This document shows, piece after piece, positions 47,497-58,496 of a DNA stretch of 64,000 nt. Made by a program: the position numbers and the translations under genes. Source of the stretch: Methylobacillus flagellatus. Lineage in GTDB: Bacteria; Pseudomonadota; Gammaproteobacteria; Burkholderiales; Methylophilaceae. The DNA lies in assembly GCF_005502435.1 (NCBI RefSeq), contig NZ_SCOU01000004.1:124001-188000 (forward strand). The letters are read 5' to 3'. Positions within the stretch are counted from its first letter, which is position 1. Every line of letters starts with the position of its first letter. The notes under the pieces were generated by a model, which had not been told where the DNA came from, ran no database searches, and saw only the letters and a list, made by a program, of their open reading frames with translations.

Positions 47497-48468
47497 CTAC
47501 ACGCTGATCCCGGCTGAATGCGCCTGCTGGTCGGCGTGATAGCTGCTGCGCACCATGGGCCCGCATGCGGCATGCGTGAACCCCATTGCCATCGCCTCTG
47601 CCTCGAACTGCCGGAAGCGTTCCGGCGTGACAAAGCGTTTGACGGGCAGGTGGTGCGGGCTGGGTTGCAGATACTGCCCCAGCGTCAGCATGGTGACGCC
47701 GTGGTCACGCAGGTCTTGCATCACCTGCAGGATCTCTTCGTCGGTTTCGCCCAGGCCCAGCATGAGGCCGGATTTGGTCGGCACGTGCGGGTGTTGTTCG
47801 CCGAACACTTTGAGTAGATTGAGCGAGTTCTGGTAATCCGAACCTGGGCGCGCTTCCTTATATAGGCGCGGTACGGTTTCCAGATTGTGGTTCATGACAT
47901 CGGGTGGCGCTAGCGTGAGGATCTGGATGGCGCGGTCCAGCCGTCCACGGAAATCCGGCACCAGGATCTCCACCTTGATCGCCGGGCTATGCGTTCTGAC
48001 CGCGGTGATGCAGTCGACAAAATGCTGGGCGCCGCCGTCGCGCAGGTCGTCGCGGTCTACCGAGGTGATCACCACATAGTTGAGGCGCATCTGCGCGATG
48101 GTGCGTCCCAGGTTCTCGGGCTCCTGCGTGTCCGGTGGCAATGGTTTGCCGTGCGATACATCGCAGAACGGGCAGCGCCGTGTGCAGATATCGCCCAGGA
48201 TCATGAAGGTGGCGGTGCCGCCGCTGAAGCATTCGCCGATGTTGGGGCAGGAGGCTTCCTCGCAGACGGTATGCAGCTTGTTGTCGCGCAGGATCTGTTT
48301 GATCTCCTGAAAACGCGCTGAATCCGGCACTTTCATGCGTATCCATTCCGGTTTGCGCATGGCAGGCTGCGGAATGATCTTGATCGGGATGCGCGCGGTC
48401 TTTTCGGCGCTGGTTTCCTTGACACCCGCAGGTTTGCGCTGCGCTGGCGTGATGAGCGTTTCGGTCAT
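47497..48468 (-). CDS. lipA: Lipoyl synthase
   Basis: A 323-residue radical SAM enzyme inserting sulphur at C6 and C8 of protein-bound octanoyl groups. It has both clusters: the auxiliary [12 protein letters not shown] motif and the radical [13 protein letters not shown]. Substrates would include GcvH and 2-oxoacid dehydrogenase E2 subunits. Its ATG overlaps the lipB stop (ATGA). Confidence 0.96.
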   Translation of the reverse strand: MTETLITPAQRKPAGVKETSAEKTARIPIKIIPQPAMRKPEWIRMKVPDSARFQEIKQILRDNKLHTVCEEASCPNIGECFSGGTATFMILGDICTRRCPFCDVSHGKPLPPDTQEPENLGRTIAQMRLNYVVITSVDRDDLRDGGAQHFVDCITAVRTHSPAIKVEILVPDFRGRLDRAIQILTLAPPDVMNHNLETVPRLYKEARPGSDYQNSLNLLKVFGEQHPHVPTKSGLMLGLGETDEEILQVMQDLRDHGVTMLTLGQYLQPSPHHLPVKRFVTPERFRQFEAEAMAMGFTHAACGPMVRSSYHADQQAHSAGISV

Positions 48469-49109
48469 GTGCTTACGGCTTTCTGGTCTGCATACTGCTC
48501 AAATTGGGCGGTCAGCAGGGACAGTAACTGTTCTGCGACCTGATCTACAGGCTGTTGCACGCCCAGCTGGCTGAGCTGGGTCACATGCAAGCCGCGATAA
48601 CCGCATGGGTCGATGGCGGCGAATGGGGCGAGATCCATGGCGACATTCAAGGCCAGACCATGATAACAGCGCTGCTGTTTGACGCGCAGCCCCAGCGAGG
48701 CGATCTTGCTGTCTTGTACATAGACGCCTGGCGCATCGCTGCGTGCCTGGGCGCTGATGCCGTACTGGCTGAGTAGGGCGATCACGGCCTGCTCCATACA
48801 GCTCACCAGCTGGCGTACCGTCAAGCCACGGCGTTGCAGGTCGATGAGCACGTAGATCACTACTTGGCCCGGGCCATGGTAGGTGATCTTGCCGCCTCTA
48901 TCCACTTCCAGCAACGGAATGTCCTGACGGCTGGGTGGGCGTGCGTCCTTGCGGTTCAAGCCCAGCGTGTAGACGGGTGGGTGTTCGGTGAGCCACAGCT
49001 CGTCAGGGGTGCTGGCATCGCGTGCCGCCGTGAACGCCTGCATGGCCTGCCAGGTGGCGAGATAATCGCTGCGCCCCAGTCGCCGCAGCAACGGCGTCAG
49101 CATCGTCAT
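48465..49109 (-). CDS. lipB: Octanoyltransferase LipB
   Basis: A 214-residue transferase moving octanoate from acyl carrier protein to lipoyl domains. Motifs: [23 protein letters not shown] with the catalytic lysine, and IDPCGYRG with the catalytic cysteine. Two ATGs (49109, 49103) are possible starts. It lies between ybeD and lipA in the usual order. Confidence 0.94.
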   Translation of the reverse strand: MTMLTPLLRRLGRSDYLATWQAMQAFTAARDASTPDELWLTEHPPVYTLGLNRKDARPPSRQDIPLLEVDRGGKITYHGPGQVVIYVLIDLQRRGLTVRQLVSCMEQAVIALLSQYGISAQARSDAPGVYVQDSKIASLGLRVKQQRCYHGLALNVAMDLAPFAAIDPCGYRGLHVTQLSQLGVQQPVDQVAEQLLSLLTAQFEQYADQKAVST

Positions 49110-49136
49110 ATCAATACCGTCGATTCGACCATGGTC

Positions 49137-49403
49137 TCAGAGCGTGAACTTCACCATGGGGTGTGCGCTGAGTGCACGGTAGATCTCGTCCAGCTGCGGT
49201 TTACTGGTCACGTAGACGGTGCAGGTCAGGCTGATGTAACGGCCACCGGAGCTGGCGCGCATCTCCACGCGGCTGGCGTCGAACTCTGGCAACTGCTGGC
49301 GGATCAGCGCCACGATGGTGGCGCTAAAGTCGTCATGCGTCTCCCCCATGACCTTGATGGGGAAGTCGCAGGGGAATTCAATCAGGGTTTCCTGTTCAGC
49401 CAT
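49137..49403 (-). CDS. ybeD: DUF493 (YbeD) family protein
   Basis: An 88-residue protein of the YbeD family, with IEFPCDFPIKVMGE at the start and GGRYISLTCTVYVTSK in the middle; an ACT-like ferredoxin fold is known for the family. It starts eight bases inside the dat gene. Members sit between dacA-type and lipB genes across proteobacteria; a regulatory role in lipoate synthesis has been proposed but is unproven. Confidence 0.9.
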   Translation of the reverse strand: MAEQETLIEFPCDFPIKVMGETHDDFSATIVALIRQQLPEFDASRVEMRASSGGRYISLTCTVYVTSKPQLDEIYRALSAHPMVKFTL

Positions 49404-50253
49404 GTCGCATTACCTGTTGTTTATAGTCTTGATACCAGCCCAGCATGTGTTTGAACAGCGGGCCGGGCTGGCCGTTGGCGATGGGCTGACCGTCGAGAGT
49501 GACGATGGCCAGCACCTCCTTGGTGGACGAGGTGATCCACAGCTCATCAGCGCCGCGGATGACGCTGGAAGCAAAATAACCGATCTCGACCGGCACGCCG
49601 TGTTGGGCGGCCAGCTCCAGCACCAGATCATAGGTGATGCCGGGCAGCATGTGCTGATCCTTGGGCGGTGCGAGGATGACCCCGTTACGTACGGCAAAGA
49701 TATTGCTGGCCGCGCCTTCCGTGAGGATGTCGTCACGGAACAGGATGGTCTCCACGGCACCTGCATCGATAGCCTGTTGCCGCAGCAGCACATTGGCCAG
49801 CAGGGCGATGGCCTTGATATCGCAGCGGTCCCAGCGTATATCGCTTGCGCTGATGCAACTCACCCCCTGGTTGATCTGTACTGCCGAGGGTGTGATCAGC
49901 GGGTTGCTCATCATGAACACGGTCGGGCTGACGCCAGCCGGGAACGCATGGTCACGCGGCGCGACACCTCGCGTGACGTGCAGATAGAGAGACTGATCCG
50001 CCTCGTCCTGATGCGCGATGAGTGCCTGCACCAGGGCAGCCCATTGCGCATTGCTGTGCGGGTTGCTGAGCCGCAGTGCCGTCAGGCTGGCGGCAAAGCG
50101 CTGCAGGTGTTGTTGGAGCCGGAATGCATGGCGCGAATAGACCGGGATGATCTCGTAAGCGCCATCGCCGAAGATGAACCCACGGTCCAGAACCGAGACC
50201 TGCGCCTGATGCAAGGGCAGGAATTCACCATTCAGGTAGACGGTCTGGCTCAA
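49396..50253 (-). CDS. D-amino acid aminotransferase (class IV)
   Basis: A 285-residue class IV PLP aminotransferase: VLDRGFIFGDGAYE at the N-terminus, the PLP lysine in DIKAIALLANVLL, and ILTEGAASNIFAV. It is a D-alanine transaminase candidate, making D-glutamate/D-alanine for peptidoglycan; position next to the D-Ala carboxypeptidase supports this. The start proposed is TTG at SQTVYLNGEF; the frame stays open upstream into dacC, so start is uncertain. Confidence 0.87.
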   Translation of the reverse strand: MSQTVYLNGEFLPLHQAQVSVLDRGFIFGDGAYEIIPVYSRHAFRLQQHLQRFAASLTALRLSNPHSNAQWAALVQALIAHQDEADQSLYLHVTRGVAPRDHAFPAGVSPTVFMMSNPLITPSAVQINQGVSCISASDIRWDRCDIKAIALLANVLLRQQAIDAGAVETILFRDDILTEGAASNIFAVRNGVILAPPKDQHMLPGITYDLVLELAAQHGVPVEIGYFASSVIRGADELWITSSTKEVLAIVTLDGQPIANGQPGPLFKHMLGWYQDYKQQVMRHG

Positions 50254-50263
50254 GGTTGAGGGT

Positions 50264-51400
50264 TTACTCGAACCAGAGTTTGACGCTATCGACCAGGCGA
50301 CCAAAGATGCCAGCCGCAGGCACCGCCTTGCTGGCGATCAGGTTGCGCTCAACCAGTACCTTGTCGTCCAGGGTCAGCGTGATCTTGCCGATGGCTTGAT
50401 TGGCACTGATAGGGGCCACCAGAGGTTGCGTGCTAGTGATGCTGGCCTTCACGCGGGCGTAGTCGCCTTTGGGCAGGGTGACCGACAGGTCACGTGCCAG
50501 CGTAGCGTCGATAGAAGGCTCCACCCCTTTCCAGACGCGCAAGTTGTTGACCTTCTGACCGCGCTTGTAAACCAGCGTGGATTCGTAGAACTGGAAGCCG
50601 TAATTCAGCAGCTTCTGGCTTTCGGTGGCACGCGAGGTGGAGGAACCGGCACCCAGCACCACCGAGATCATGCGCGTATCGCCGCGCTTGGCCGAGGTGA
50701 TCAGGCAGTAACCTGCCGATTTGGTGTGGCCGGTCTTCATGCCGTCTACGTACGGGTCTTGCCACAACAGCGTATTGCGGTTGGGCTGGGTGATCTTGTT
50801 ATAGGTGTATTCCTTGACCGAGTACAGGCGCTTGTAATCTTCCGGGAAGTCGCGGATCAGGGCTGCCGCCAGAATGGCCAGATCGGTCGCGGTGGTGTAG
50901 TGCTGCGGGTCGGGCAGACCGGTGGCGTTCATGAAGTGGCTGTTCTTCATGCCCAGACGGGCGGCTTCCTTGTTCATCAGTTCAGCGAACACTTCTTCAG
51001 TGCCGCCTATGCCTTCGGCCAGCGCGATGGAAGAATCGTTACCGGACTGGATGATGGTGCCATGCAGCAGTTCGTCCACGGTGACCGGCTTGTTGGGCTC
51101 GATGAACATCTTGGAGCCTTCCACCTTCCAGGCCTTGACACTGACCGGCAGGGTTTGCGTCAACTGCAGATGGCCGTTCTTCAATGCCTTGAACACCATG
51201 TAAGCGGTCATGATCTTGGTCAGCGAAGCCGGTTCTACCCGCTCGTCACCGGCTTGTTGGGCCAGCACACTGTCACTGTTGAAATCGCGCAACACATAGG
51301 ATTTGACCGCCAGTGTGGGCTGTGGCGGGATAGGCGCTGCCAGGCTGCTCATGGCGATCAGGAGCAGGGCGGTGGCGGTCAGGGCTTTGAATAAAGGCAT
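50264..51400 (-). CDS. dacC: D-alanyl-D-alanine carboxypeptidase (PBP5/6 type)
   Basis: A 378-residue S11 peptidase. The signal peptide ends after LAA (residue 22). Active-site motifs are S59-L-T-K62, S119-G-N121 and K222-T-G. Downstream is the PBP5 C-terminal domain and an amphipathic terminal helix (FGRLVDSVKLWFE) that anchors it to the inner membrane. It trims pentapeptide stems. dacC-dat-ybeD-lipB-lipA forms a run on the minus strand. Confidence 0.94.
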   Translation of the reverse strand: MPLFKALTATALLLIAMSSLAAPIPPQPTLAVKSYVLRDFNSDSVLAQQAGDERVEPASLTKIMTAYMVFKALKNGHLQLTQTLPVSVKAWKVEGSKMFIEPNKPVTVDELLHGTIIQSGNDSSIALAEGIGGTEEVFAELMNKEAARLGMKNSHFMNATGLPDPQHYTTATDLAILAAALIRDFPEDYKRLYSVKEYTYNKITQPNRNTLLWQDPYVDGMKTGHTKSAGYCLITSAKRGDTRMISVVLGAGSSTSRATESQKLLNYGFQFYESTLVYKRGQKVNNLRVWKGVEPSIDATLARDLSVTLPKGDYARVKASITSTQPLVAPISANQAIGKITLTLDDKVLVERNLIASKAVPAAGIFGRLVDSVKLWFE

Positions 51401-51416
51401 AAATAGTCTTCTCGCG

Positions 51417-52265
51417 TTATTGCTGATAAAGCAGGATGGCGTCTATCCCCAGGGACTGACGGATTTTGGCTTGCACTTGCTCGGCTTGTTCACGGTCGCT
51501 GTAAGGACCCAAGCGTACACGATACAAGTCCCTATTATACCAGCTTGAAATATTCACTTTTTGCACGCCTGGGTTATCCAGCAGCTGATTCAGTTGCTGG
51601 CGCAGGCGGTCTGCATTGCTTTCTTCATTGAACGCACCCACTTGCAGATACACGCCAGCTGAAAAACTGTTCACCATAGGCGCTGGCACGGCAGGCGCTG
51701 CTGCGCTTAACGAGCCGCTGCTGGTATCGATCGCCTCGACGATCACCTTGGCGCTACCCGGGCCAAGCAGACCGATGCGATGCGCGGCCACGTAGGACAG
51801 GTCGATCACGCGGCCCGCGACGAAGGGCCCGCGGTCGTTGATGCGTACCACCACGCTACGCCCGTTGCTGGCATGGGTCACACGCGCATAGCTGGGCAGC
51901 GGTAGGGTCGGGTGGGCGGCGGTCATGGCATACATGTCATACACCTCACCGCTGGCGGTCTTGCTGCCGTGGTAGCGCTTTCCATACCAGGTGGCGATGC
52001 CCTCCGCTTTGTAGGGCGTGTGACTGGTCATGGGCACATAGCGTTTGCCCAGTGCCATATACGGTTTGTTGGCACGGTCCATCAGCGGTTCGGCGCGCGG
52101 CACGGCGTCCGGAATGCTGTCCAGATTGGCAGGTGTGTTGTCGCCCGGGCCGTCATCCAGGTAATAACCGCCGCCTTTGCCGCCAGCCGCCGGGCTGGAC
52201 TTTTTGGGGGCACTGCCACAGGCCACCAGTAATGCACATATCAACAGCAGTAACGTGGTTTTCAT
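51417..52265 (-). CDS. rlpA: RlpA-type lytic transglycosylase lipoprotein with SPOR domain
   Basis: A 282-residue lipoprotein. The lipobox LVAC places the lipidated cysteine at residue 16. A glycine-rich linker leads to a double-psi beta barrel (GIATWYGKRYHGSKTASGE, VRINDRGPFVAGRVIDLS) near residues 85-180, then a C-terminal SPOR domain (VYLQVGAFNEESNA) that binds denuded glycan at the septum. It cleaves glycan strands lacking stem peptides. It shares one base with the rodA stop. Confidence 0.92.
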   Translation of the reverse strand: MKTTLLLLICALLVACGSAPKKSSPAAGGKGGGYYLDDGPGDNTPANLDSIPDAVPRAEPLMDRANKPYMALGKRYVPMTSHTPYKAEGIATWYGKRYHGSKTASGEVYDMYAMTAAHPTLPLPSYARVTHASNGRSVVVRINDRGPFVAGRVIDLSYVAAHRIGLLGPGSAKVIVEAIDTSSGSLSAAAPAVPAPMVNSFSAGVYLQVGAFNEESNADRLRQQLNQLLDNPGVQKVNISSWYNRDLYRVRLGPYSDREQAEQVQAKIRQSLGIDAILLYQQ

Positions 52266-53359
52266 CAGCTGGATACCAGTTTTTTGTGGGTTTTGATGCT
52301 CATCAGGATGCCCAGGCCCAACATCAGCGTCACCAGTGAAGTGCCGCCGTAACTGATCAGTGGCAAGGGCACACCCACCACAGGCAGGATGCCGCTGACC
52401 ATGCCGATGTTCACAAAGGCGTAAGTGAAGAAGGTCATGGTGATGCTGCCTGCCAGCAGGCGTCCGAACGTGCTTTGTGCGTAGGCGGCGATGAACAGCC
52501 CGCGGCCTATGATCAGCAGATAGAGCAGCAGCAGCAGGATGTTGCCCAGCATGCCGAACTCTTCGCCGAACACCGCAAAGATGAAGTCAGTGGTGCGTTC
52601 CGGGATGAAATCCAGCTGCGCCTGCGTGCCATTCAGCCAGCCTTTGCCAGCAAGACCACCCGAGCCCAGCGCAATGGTGGCCTGAATGGTGTGGTAACCG
52701 GCGCCTAGCGGGTCCTGATACGGGTCGAACAGGATCTCGATGCGGCGTCGCTGGTAATCGTGCAGCATGGTCCACAAAATCGGCGCGGCCACCGCGATGC
52801 TGGCGCCCACGCCCAGTATGAAACGCCAGCTCAGCCCAGCCAGGAACAGCACATAGAATCCAGACGCTGCGATGAGCAGGGAAGTTCCCAGATCCGGCTG
52901 TTTCATGACCAGCACCACCGGCACCGCCAGCAGCAGCGCACCCATCAAATGATGCTGCAGGCGCGGGCTGGCCTCATGGCGGGCAAAGTACCAGGCCAGC
53001 AACATGGGCACGCCTATCTTCATGATCTCGGAAGGCTGGATACGCACCACGCCCAGATGCAGCCAGCGCCGTGCGCCGTTACTGATCTCGCCGAACAGGG
53101 CGACCCCCACAAGCAGCAGCAGCCCGAGCACATAGATGGGCAGTGCCAGCCTTTGCAGGTGTTGTGGCGGCACGTTGGCAGTCACCCACAACACGGATAG
53201 CGCGATGACGATATTGATGGCTTGTGCCTGCATGCGGCCCACACTGTGGCCGCCTGCGCTATACAGCACCGCCATGCCGACCACCAGCGCCAATATGATG
53301 GTGCTCATCAGAAAACCATCGATATGCTTGGTCAGCGACAGGTAGATACGCTCAATCAT
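52265..53359 (-). CDS. rodA: Rod-shape peptidoglycan polymerase RodA
   Basis: A 364-residue SEDS-family glycosyltransferase with about ten membrane helices. RRWLHLGVVRIQPSE in the first half and the C-terminal VGVPLPLISYGGTSL signature are characteristic. It polymerises lipid II with PBP2 in the elongasome. The ATG at MIERIYLS starts eight bases inside mrdA. Confidence 0.95.
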   Translation of the reverse strand: MIERIYLSLTKHIDGFLMSTIILALVVGMAVLYSAGGHSVGRMQAQAINIVIALSVLWVTANVPPQHLQRLALPIYVLGLLLLVGVALFGEISNGARRWLHLGVVRIQPSEIMKIGVPMLLAWYFARHEASPRLQHHLMGALLLAVPVVLVMKQPDLGTSLLIAASGFYVLFLAGLSWRFILGVGASIAVAAPILWTMLHDYQRRRIEILFDPYQDPLGAGYHTIQATIALGSGGLAGKGWLNGTQAQLDFIPERTTDFIFAVFGEEFGMLGNILLLLLYLLIIGRGLFIAAYAQSTFGRLLAGSITMTFFTYAFVNIGMVSGILPVVGVPLPLISYGGTSLVTLMLGLGILMSIKTHKKLVSS

Positions 53360-55283
53360 GTTCTTCGCTGTGCTCTTCTTCTGTGGTTTCGGGAGCTGGT
53401 ACCGCCGCTGCGGCGGCTGGCTGCGCATCCGGCAGCTTGCCCAGCAGGTAGTAATCCATCACCTTGCGTGCGATCGGGCCGGCGGTAGAGCCACCATGGC
53501 TGCCGTTCTCGACAATCACCGCCACGGCGATCTTGGGGTCTTCCGCTGGTGCGTAGGCGATGAACAGTGCATGGTCACGGTGCCGCTCGGCGATGTTCTT
53601 TTCATCGTATTTTTCGTTCTGCTTGATGCCGATCACCTGTGCCGTACCGGTTTTAGCGGCGATGGAATAGGGGCTGCCTGCCCCTACGATCACCGCCGTG
53701 CCACCGGGGCGCGTGACATCCACCATGGCTTCTCTGACCAGGTCGATGTGTTTAGGCGCCAGCGCGATCTGGTCCATCACTTGAGGTTTAACCGGGCGCG
53801 AGATGCCGGTGCGGTTGTTCTGGATGCTGGTGACCAGGTGCGGCCGCATGGCCACCCCGTTGTTGGCAAAGATCGCGGTGGCGTGTGCTAGTTGCAGGGG
53901 CGTCACCAAGGTGTAGCCCTGGCCGATGCCGGTGATGACCGTCTCGCCCGGATACCAGGGCTGCTTCCAGCGTTTCCATTTCCAGGCCGGTGTGGGCAGC
54001 AGGCCACCATTCTCGCCCTGGATGTCGATGCCGGTCTTCTGGCCAAAACCGAAGTGCTGCAGGAAGTCGGTAAGCCGGTCTATGCCCATCTCGTGCGCCA
54101 GGCCATAGAAGAAGGTGTCACAGGACACAGTGATGGCTCTGCGCATGTCCACCTGACCGTGACCGGCAGGCTTCCAGTCGCGGTAGCGGTGGGTCTTGCC
54201 GGGCAGGCTGAAGTAGCCTGCATCGCTGATGCTGAACGGCGGCTCGCGTCTGCCTGCCTCCAGGCCGGCCAGCGCGACAAACGGTTTCAGCGTGGAGCCG
54301 GGCGGATAGACGCCGTGCAAGGGGCGGTTCACCAATGGCCGGTCCAGCGATTCGTTGAGCGCTTTCCAGTTTTCGCTGTCGATGCCATCCACGAACAGAT
54401 TGGGGTCGAAGCTGGGCTGACTCACGTAAGACAGGATCTCGCCGGTCTTGGGGTCTATGGCCACCAGCGCGCCGCGCCGACCGGCAAACGCCTCTTCGCC
54501 TATCTTCTGCATGGTGCTGTCGATGGACAGGATGAGGTTTTCCCCAGCCACCGGCGCCACGCTGGAAAGCACGCGTACCGCATGGCCATCGGCATCGATC
54601 TCTACCTGCTGGCTGCCGGTGACGCCGTGCAGTTCGCGTTCGTAATATTGTTCGATACCACCCTTGCCGATATGGTCGGAACCCTTGTAGTTGGACAGGT
54701 CGCCAGCCTCGGTCAGGTTCTTGATGTCTTTGTCGTTGATGCGGCCTATGTAGCCGATCAGGTGGGCGCCCAGTGTGCCTTGCGGGTAGTGCCGGAACAG
54801 CCGTGCACGGATCTCGACACCGGGGAAGCGGTAGCGGTGCACGGCGAACCTGGCCGCTTCGGTCTCGGTGAGGTGGCTGCGCAAAGGCACGCTGATGAAA
54901 TTGTGATTCTCGGCGCGCAGCTTGTTGAAGCGCTTGCGGTCCAGCTTGCTGACCGGGACCAGTTCGCTGATGTCGGCGATGGTCTGTTCCAGGTTGTCTA
55001 CCTTGCCCGGCGTGATCTCCAGGGTGTAAACGAAATAGTTGTGCGCTAGCACCACGCCGTTGCGGTCAAAGATCAGGCCGCGATTCGGCACGGTAGGAAC
55101 GATGGAGATGCGGTTGTTGTCTGCCAGCGTCTGATAATGCTGGTAGCGCATCACTTGCAGATAATAGAAGCGGCTGGCCAGAATGCCGAAGCAGCACAGC
55201 ACCAGGAGGCTGGCGGCCAGCAGGCGCCAGCGAAAATCGTATTGCTCGCGCTGATGGTTGCGGAATTCGAGGTAGCTGGGCAT
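53352..55283 (-). CDS. mrdA: Penicillin-binding protein 2 (elongation transpeptidase)
   Basis: A 643-residue class B PBP. An N-terminal membrane helix (residues 20-38) precedes the pedestal domain (NRGLIFDRNG) and the transpeptidase domain with catalytic S330-T-L-K333, S387-C-D and KTGTAQV near residue 560. It crosslinks side-wall peptidoglycan with RodA. The tail is alanine- and glutamate-rich. The start MPSYLEF was chosen; the longer frame runs into mreD. Confidence 0.94.
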   Translation of the reverse strand: MPSYLEFRNHQREQYDFRWRLLAASLLVLCCFGILASRFYYLQVMRYQHYQTLADNNRISIVPTVPNRGLIFDRNGVVLAHNYFVYTLEITPGKVDNLEQTIADISELVPVSKLDRKRFNKLRAENHNFISVPLRSHLTETEAARFAVHRYRFPGVEIRARLFRHYPQGTLGAHLIGYIGRINDKDIKNLTEAGDLSNYKGSDHIGKGGIEQYYERELHGVTGSQQVEIDADGHAVRVLSSVAPVAGENLILSIDSTMQKIGEEAFAGRRGALVAIDPKTGEILSYVSQPSFDPNLFVDGIDSENWKALNESLDRPLVNRPLHGVYPPGSTLKPFVALAGLEAGRREPPFSISDAGYFSLPGKTHRYRDWKPAGHGQVDMRRAITVSCDTFFYGLAHEMGIDRLTDFLQHFGFGQKTGIDIQGENGGLLPTPAWKWKRWKQPWYPGETVITGIGQGYTLVTPLQLAHATAIFANNGVAMRPHLVTSIQNNRTGISRPVKPQVMDQIALAPKHIDLVREAMVDVTRPGGTAVIVGAGSPYSIAAKTGTAQVIGIKQNEKYDEKNIAERHRDHALFIAYAPAEDPKIAVAVIVENGSHGGSTAGPIARKVMDYYLLGKLPDAQPAAAAAVPAPETTEEEHSEEHD

Positions 55284-55293
55284 GCCGTGCGGA

Positions 55294-55791
55294 TCAGCTT
55301 CTGCGTTTATTGCTGGCGGCACCGGTGGGCGCAGTGCCCGAAGCGGACAGCACGGCCAGGACGATCCACAACAATGTGCCGGTCAGGCTGGGCAGGAAGT
55401 AGTGCCAATCCGGGATGCTGCCGCCCGCGAACAGCCGTAGCACCAGCTGGGTGATCTGGGTCACGGCCAGCAAGGCGCCCACGAACAAGGCCAGTTGCGG
55501 AATGTTGAACAGCGTCAGGCGCCGCTGGTAGATCACCGCAAAGAAGGCGGTCAGCGAGTAGGCGAAGGCGTTGGCACCGAACAGGCCGCCTGTGGCAAGG
55601 TCGATGAGCAGCCCTGCTATCCAGGCCGTACCGATATTACAAAGGTGCGGCGCACGGCACAGCCAGAAGATCAGCGTCACCATCACGAAATCCGGCCGCA
55701 GCATCAAGCCGCTGCCAGACCAGGGCAGCATGGACATGAACAATGCCAGCAGCAATGACAGGTAGATGAAGCGTGATTTGGTGGTGTACAT
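55294..55791 (-). CDS. mreD: Rod shape-determining protein MreD
   Basis: A 165-residue integral membrane protein with five helices. LRPDFVMVTLIFWLCR, then GLLIDLATGGLFGANAFAYSL are family signatures. It is part of the Mre elongasome. The ATG starts two bases after the mreC stop. Confidence 0.93.
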   Translation of the reverse strand: MYTTKSRFIYLSLLLALFMSMLPWSGSGLMLRPDFVMVTLIFWLCRAPHLCNIGTAWIAGLLIDLATGGLFGANAFAYSLTAFFAVIYQRRLTLFNIPQLALFVGALLAVTQITQLVLRLFAGGSIPDWHYFLPSLTGTLLWIVLAVLSASGTAPTGAASNKRRS

Positions 55792-55793
55792 GC

Positions 55794-56795
55794 TCAAGTG
55801 CCTCCATTGGCTGGGGGCGCTGGCAAGACAGCAGGCGTGCTGGGGGCCGGTGCAGCAGTGGCGCTGGCAGGCGCGGAAGGCTTGGGTTTCGCCGTCTGGG
55901 CCGGTGCCTTGCCGGACGGGGTGGTCACGGCCGGGGTGTCCGGGATGGGCGTCGCTTCCGCGACCAGCGGCGTTTTGAGCAGCAGCACTTGTCTATGCTG
56001 CTCTATGCCTGCGGCTGGTTCACACACGATGCGGGCGAAGGTCAGGTCACTGTCACGTTCCACCGAAGTGACCCGGGCAACAGCCAGGCCGGGCGGGTAG
56101 ACGCCGTCGATGCCCGAGGTGACCAGCACATCGCCTTCCTGGATATCCACATTGGTGGGCAGATAGGGCAGGTCGATGATGTTGTCGCGACCGTGCCCGA
56201 ACGCGATGGCGCGCAGGCCGCTGCGCTCGACCTGGATCGGGATGGCCAGTGATTTGTCGGTGACCAGCGTGACTTCGCTGCTGAATGGATAGGTGCGCGT
56301 GACCTGGCCGATGACGCCCATGCCATCCGCGACGGCCTGGCCGGTCGTGATGCCATGGCGGCTGCCCAGGTTGACCACCACGCGCTGGGTGAACGGGTCG
56401 CGGTCCACATTCATGATCTCGGCCAGCTGGGCAGGCTGTTTGATCTCCTGCACTGCGCCCAGCAACTGACGCAGATGCATGTTCTCTTCTTCCATGCTGC
56501 GAAGGCGCTGCAGATCCACGCCTTGCTGAAGATTGACGATACGCAGGCGACGGTTATCCGCCAGCATGGCGTCATGGCCTTGCCAGTATTCCACGGTCTG
56601 GCGGTACCAGTAGCCCGGCATGTTGGCAGCGACTTGCAGGGGGTGCAGCAAGCCCATGAAGCCCTGGCGGACCTCGGTAAGGTAATGTAGTCGCGCATCA
56701 ACGCCCATCAGCACCAGCGACAGGATGCTGAAGAACACCAGCCGGGTGAAAGGCTGCGGGCCGCGCACAAAAAATGCTGTGGTGGGTTGCTCCAT
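55794..56795 (-). CDS. mreC: Rod shape-determining protein MreC
   Basis: A 333-residue protein with one membrane helix (residues 18-33), a coiled coil (about 65-105, with LRSMEEENMHLRQLL) and the periplasmic beta domain (VVNLGSRHGITTGQAV, TSGIDGVYPPGLAVA). The C-terminal 65 residues are a Pro/Ala/Thr-rich tail, longer than in E. coli. It activates PBP2-RodA. The gap to mreB holds a terminator and a 15-bp tandem repeat. Confidence 0.93.
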   Translation of the reverse strand: MEQPTTAFFVRGPQPFTRLVFFSILSLVLMGVDARLHYLTEVRQGFMGLLHPLQVAANMPGYWYRQTVEYWQGHDAMLADNRRLRIVNLQQGVDLQRLRSMEEENMHLRQLLGAVQEIKQPAQLAEIMNVDRDPFTQRVVVNLGSRHGITTGQAVADGMGVIGQVTRTYPFSSEVTLVTDKSLAIPIQVERSGLRAIAFGHGRDNIIDLPYLPTNVDIQEGDVLVTSGIDGVYPPGLAVARVTSVERDSDLTFARIVCEPAAGIEQHRQVLLLKTPLVAEATPIPDTPAVTTPSGKAPAQTAKPKPSAPASATAAPAPSTPAVLPAPPANGGT

Positions 56796-56837
56796 TGGGC
56801 GGGCTCGTCAGGCGTTGGTCCGTGCTTATGTGAGAGG

Positions 56838-56882
56838 TTGTTGCGCTAGTTCTTGTTGCGCTAGTGTTTGTTGCGTTAGCGG
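56838..56882. repeat. Three tandem copies of a 15-bp unit upstream of mreC
   Basis: TTGTTGCGCTAGTTC (56838-56852), TTGTTGCGCTAGTGT (56853-56867), TTGTTGCGTTAGCGG (56868-56882). The copies are adjacent with identical spacing. They lie about 45 bases upstream of the mreC start, in its untranslated leader or promoter. Confidence 0.85.
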
Positions 56883-56892
56883 CTGCTGCAAT

Positions 56893-56922
56893 AAAAAATC
56901 AGGCCGTGATGGAACGGCCTGA
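56893..56922 (-). terminator. Rho-independent terminator after mreB
   Basis: Read on the minus strand, TCAGGCCGT-type and ACGGCCTGA-type arms (56914-56922 with 56899-56907) form a nine-base stem, followed by TTTTTT (56898-56893). It would end mreB transcripts before mreC, partly uncoupling the scaffold from the rest of the operon. Confidence 0.85.
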
Positions 56923-56949
56923 ATCTTGAACAAAATCACTGACGCGGCA

Positions 56950-58199
<1,250 letters not shown>

Positions 58200-58487
58200 A
58201 TGTCGTTGAGTATTTCTGACATCAAACGTATCGCAACACTGGCCCGCATCGAAGTCAGTGATTCCGAGGCGGAAGTGACTTTGCATAAACTGTCGGGCAT
58301 TCTGGGCCTCATCGAAGAGATGCAGGCGGTCGACACCACGGGCATCGTGCCCATGTCACACTCGCAGGATGTGACGCAGCGCCTGCGCCCCGACCTGGTC
58401 ACCAAAACCGATCAGCGCGCGCTGTTCCAGTCCATTGCCCCGGCGGTGGAAGATGGATTGTATCTCGTCCCTAAAGTCATCGAGTAG
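58200..58487 (+). CDS. gatC: Asp/Glu-tRNA amidotransferase subunit C
   Basis: A 95-residue GatC ([18 protein letters not shown], then [11 protein letters not shown] and the C-terminal [10 protein letters not shown]). It stabilises the GatAB complex that converts Glu-tRNA(Gln) or Asp-tRNA(Asn) to the amide. First gene of gatCAB, nine bases before gatA. Confidence 0.95.
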   Translation: MSLSISDIKRIATLARIEVSDSEAEVTLHKLSGILGLIEEMQAVDTTGIVPMSHSQDVTQRLRPDLVTKTDQRALFQSIAPAVEDGLYLVPKVIE

Positions 58488-58496
58488 TCCCGAAAC

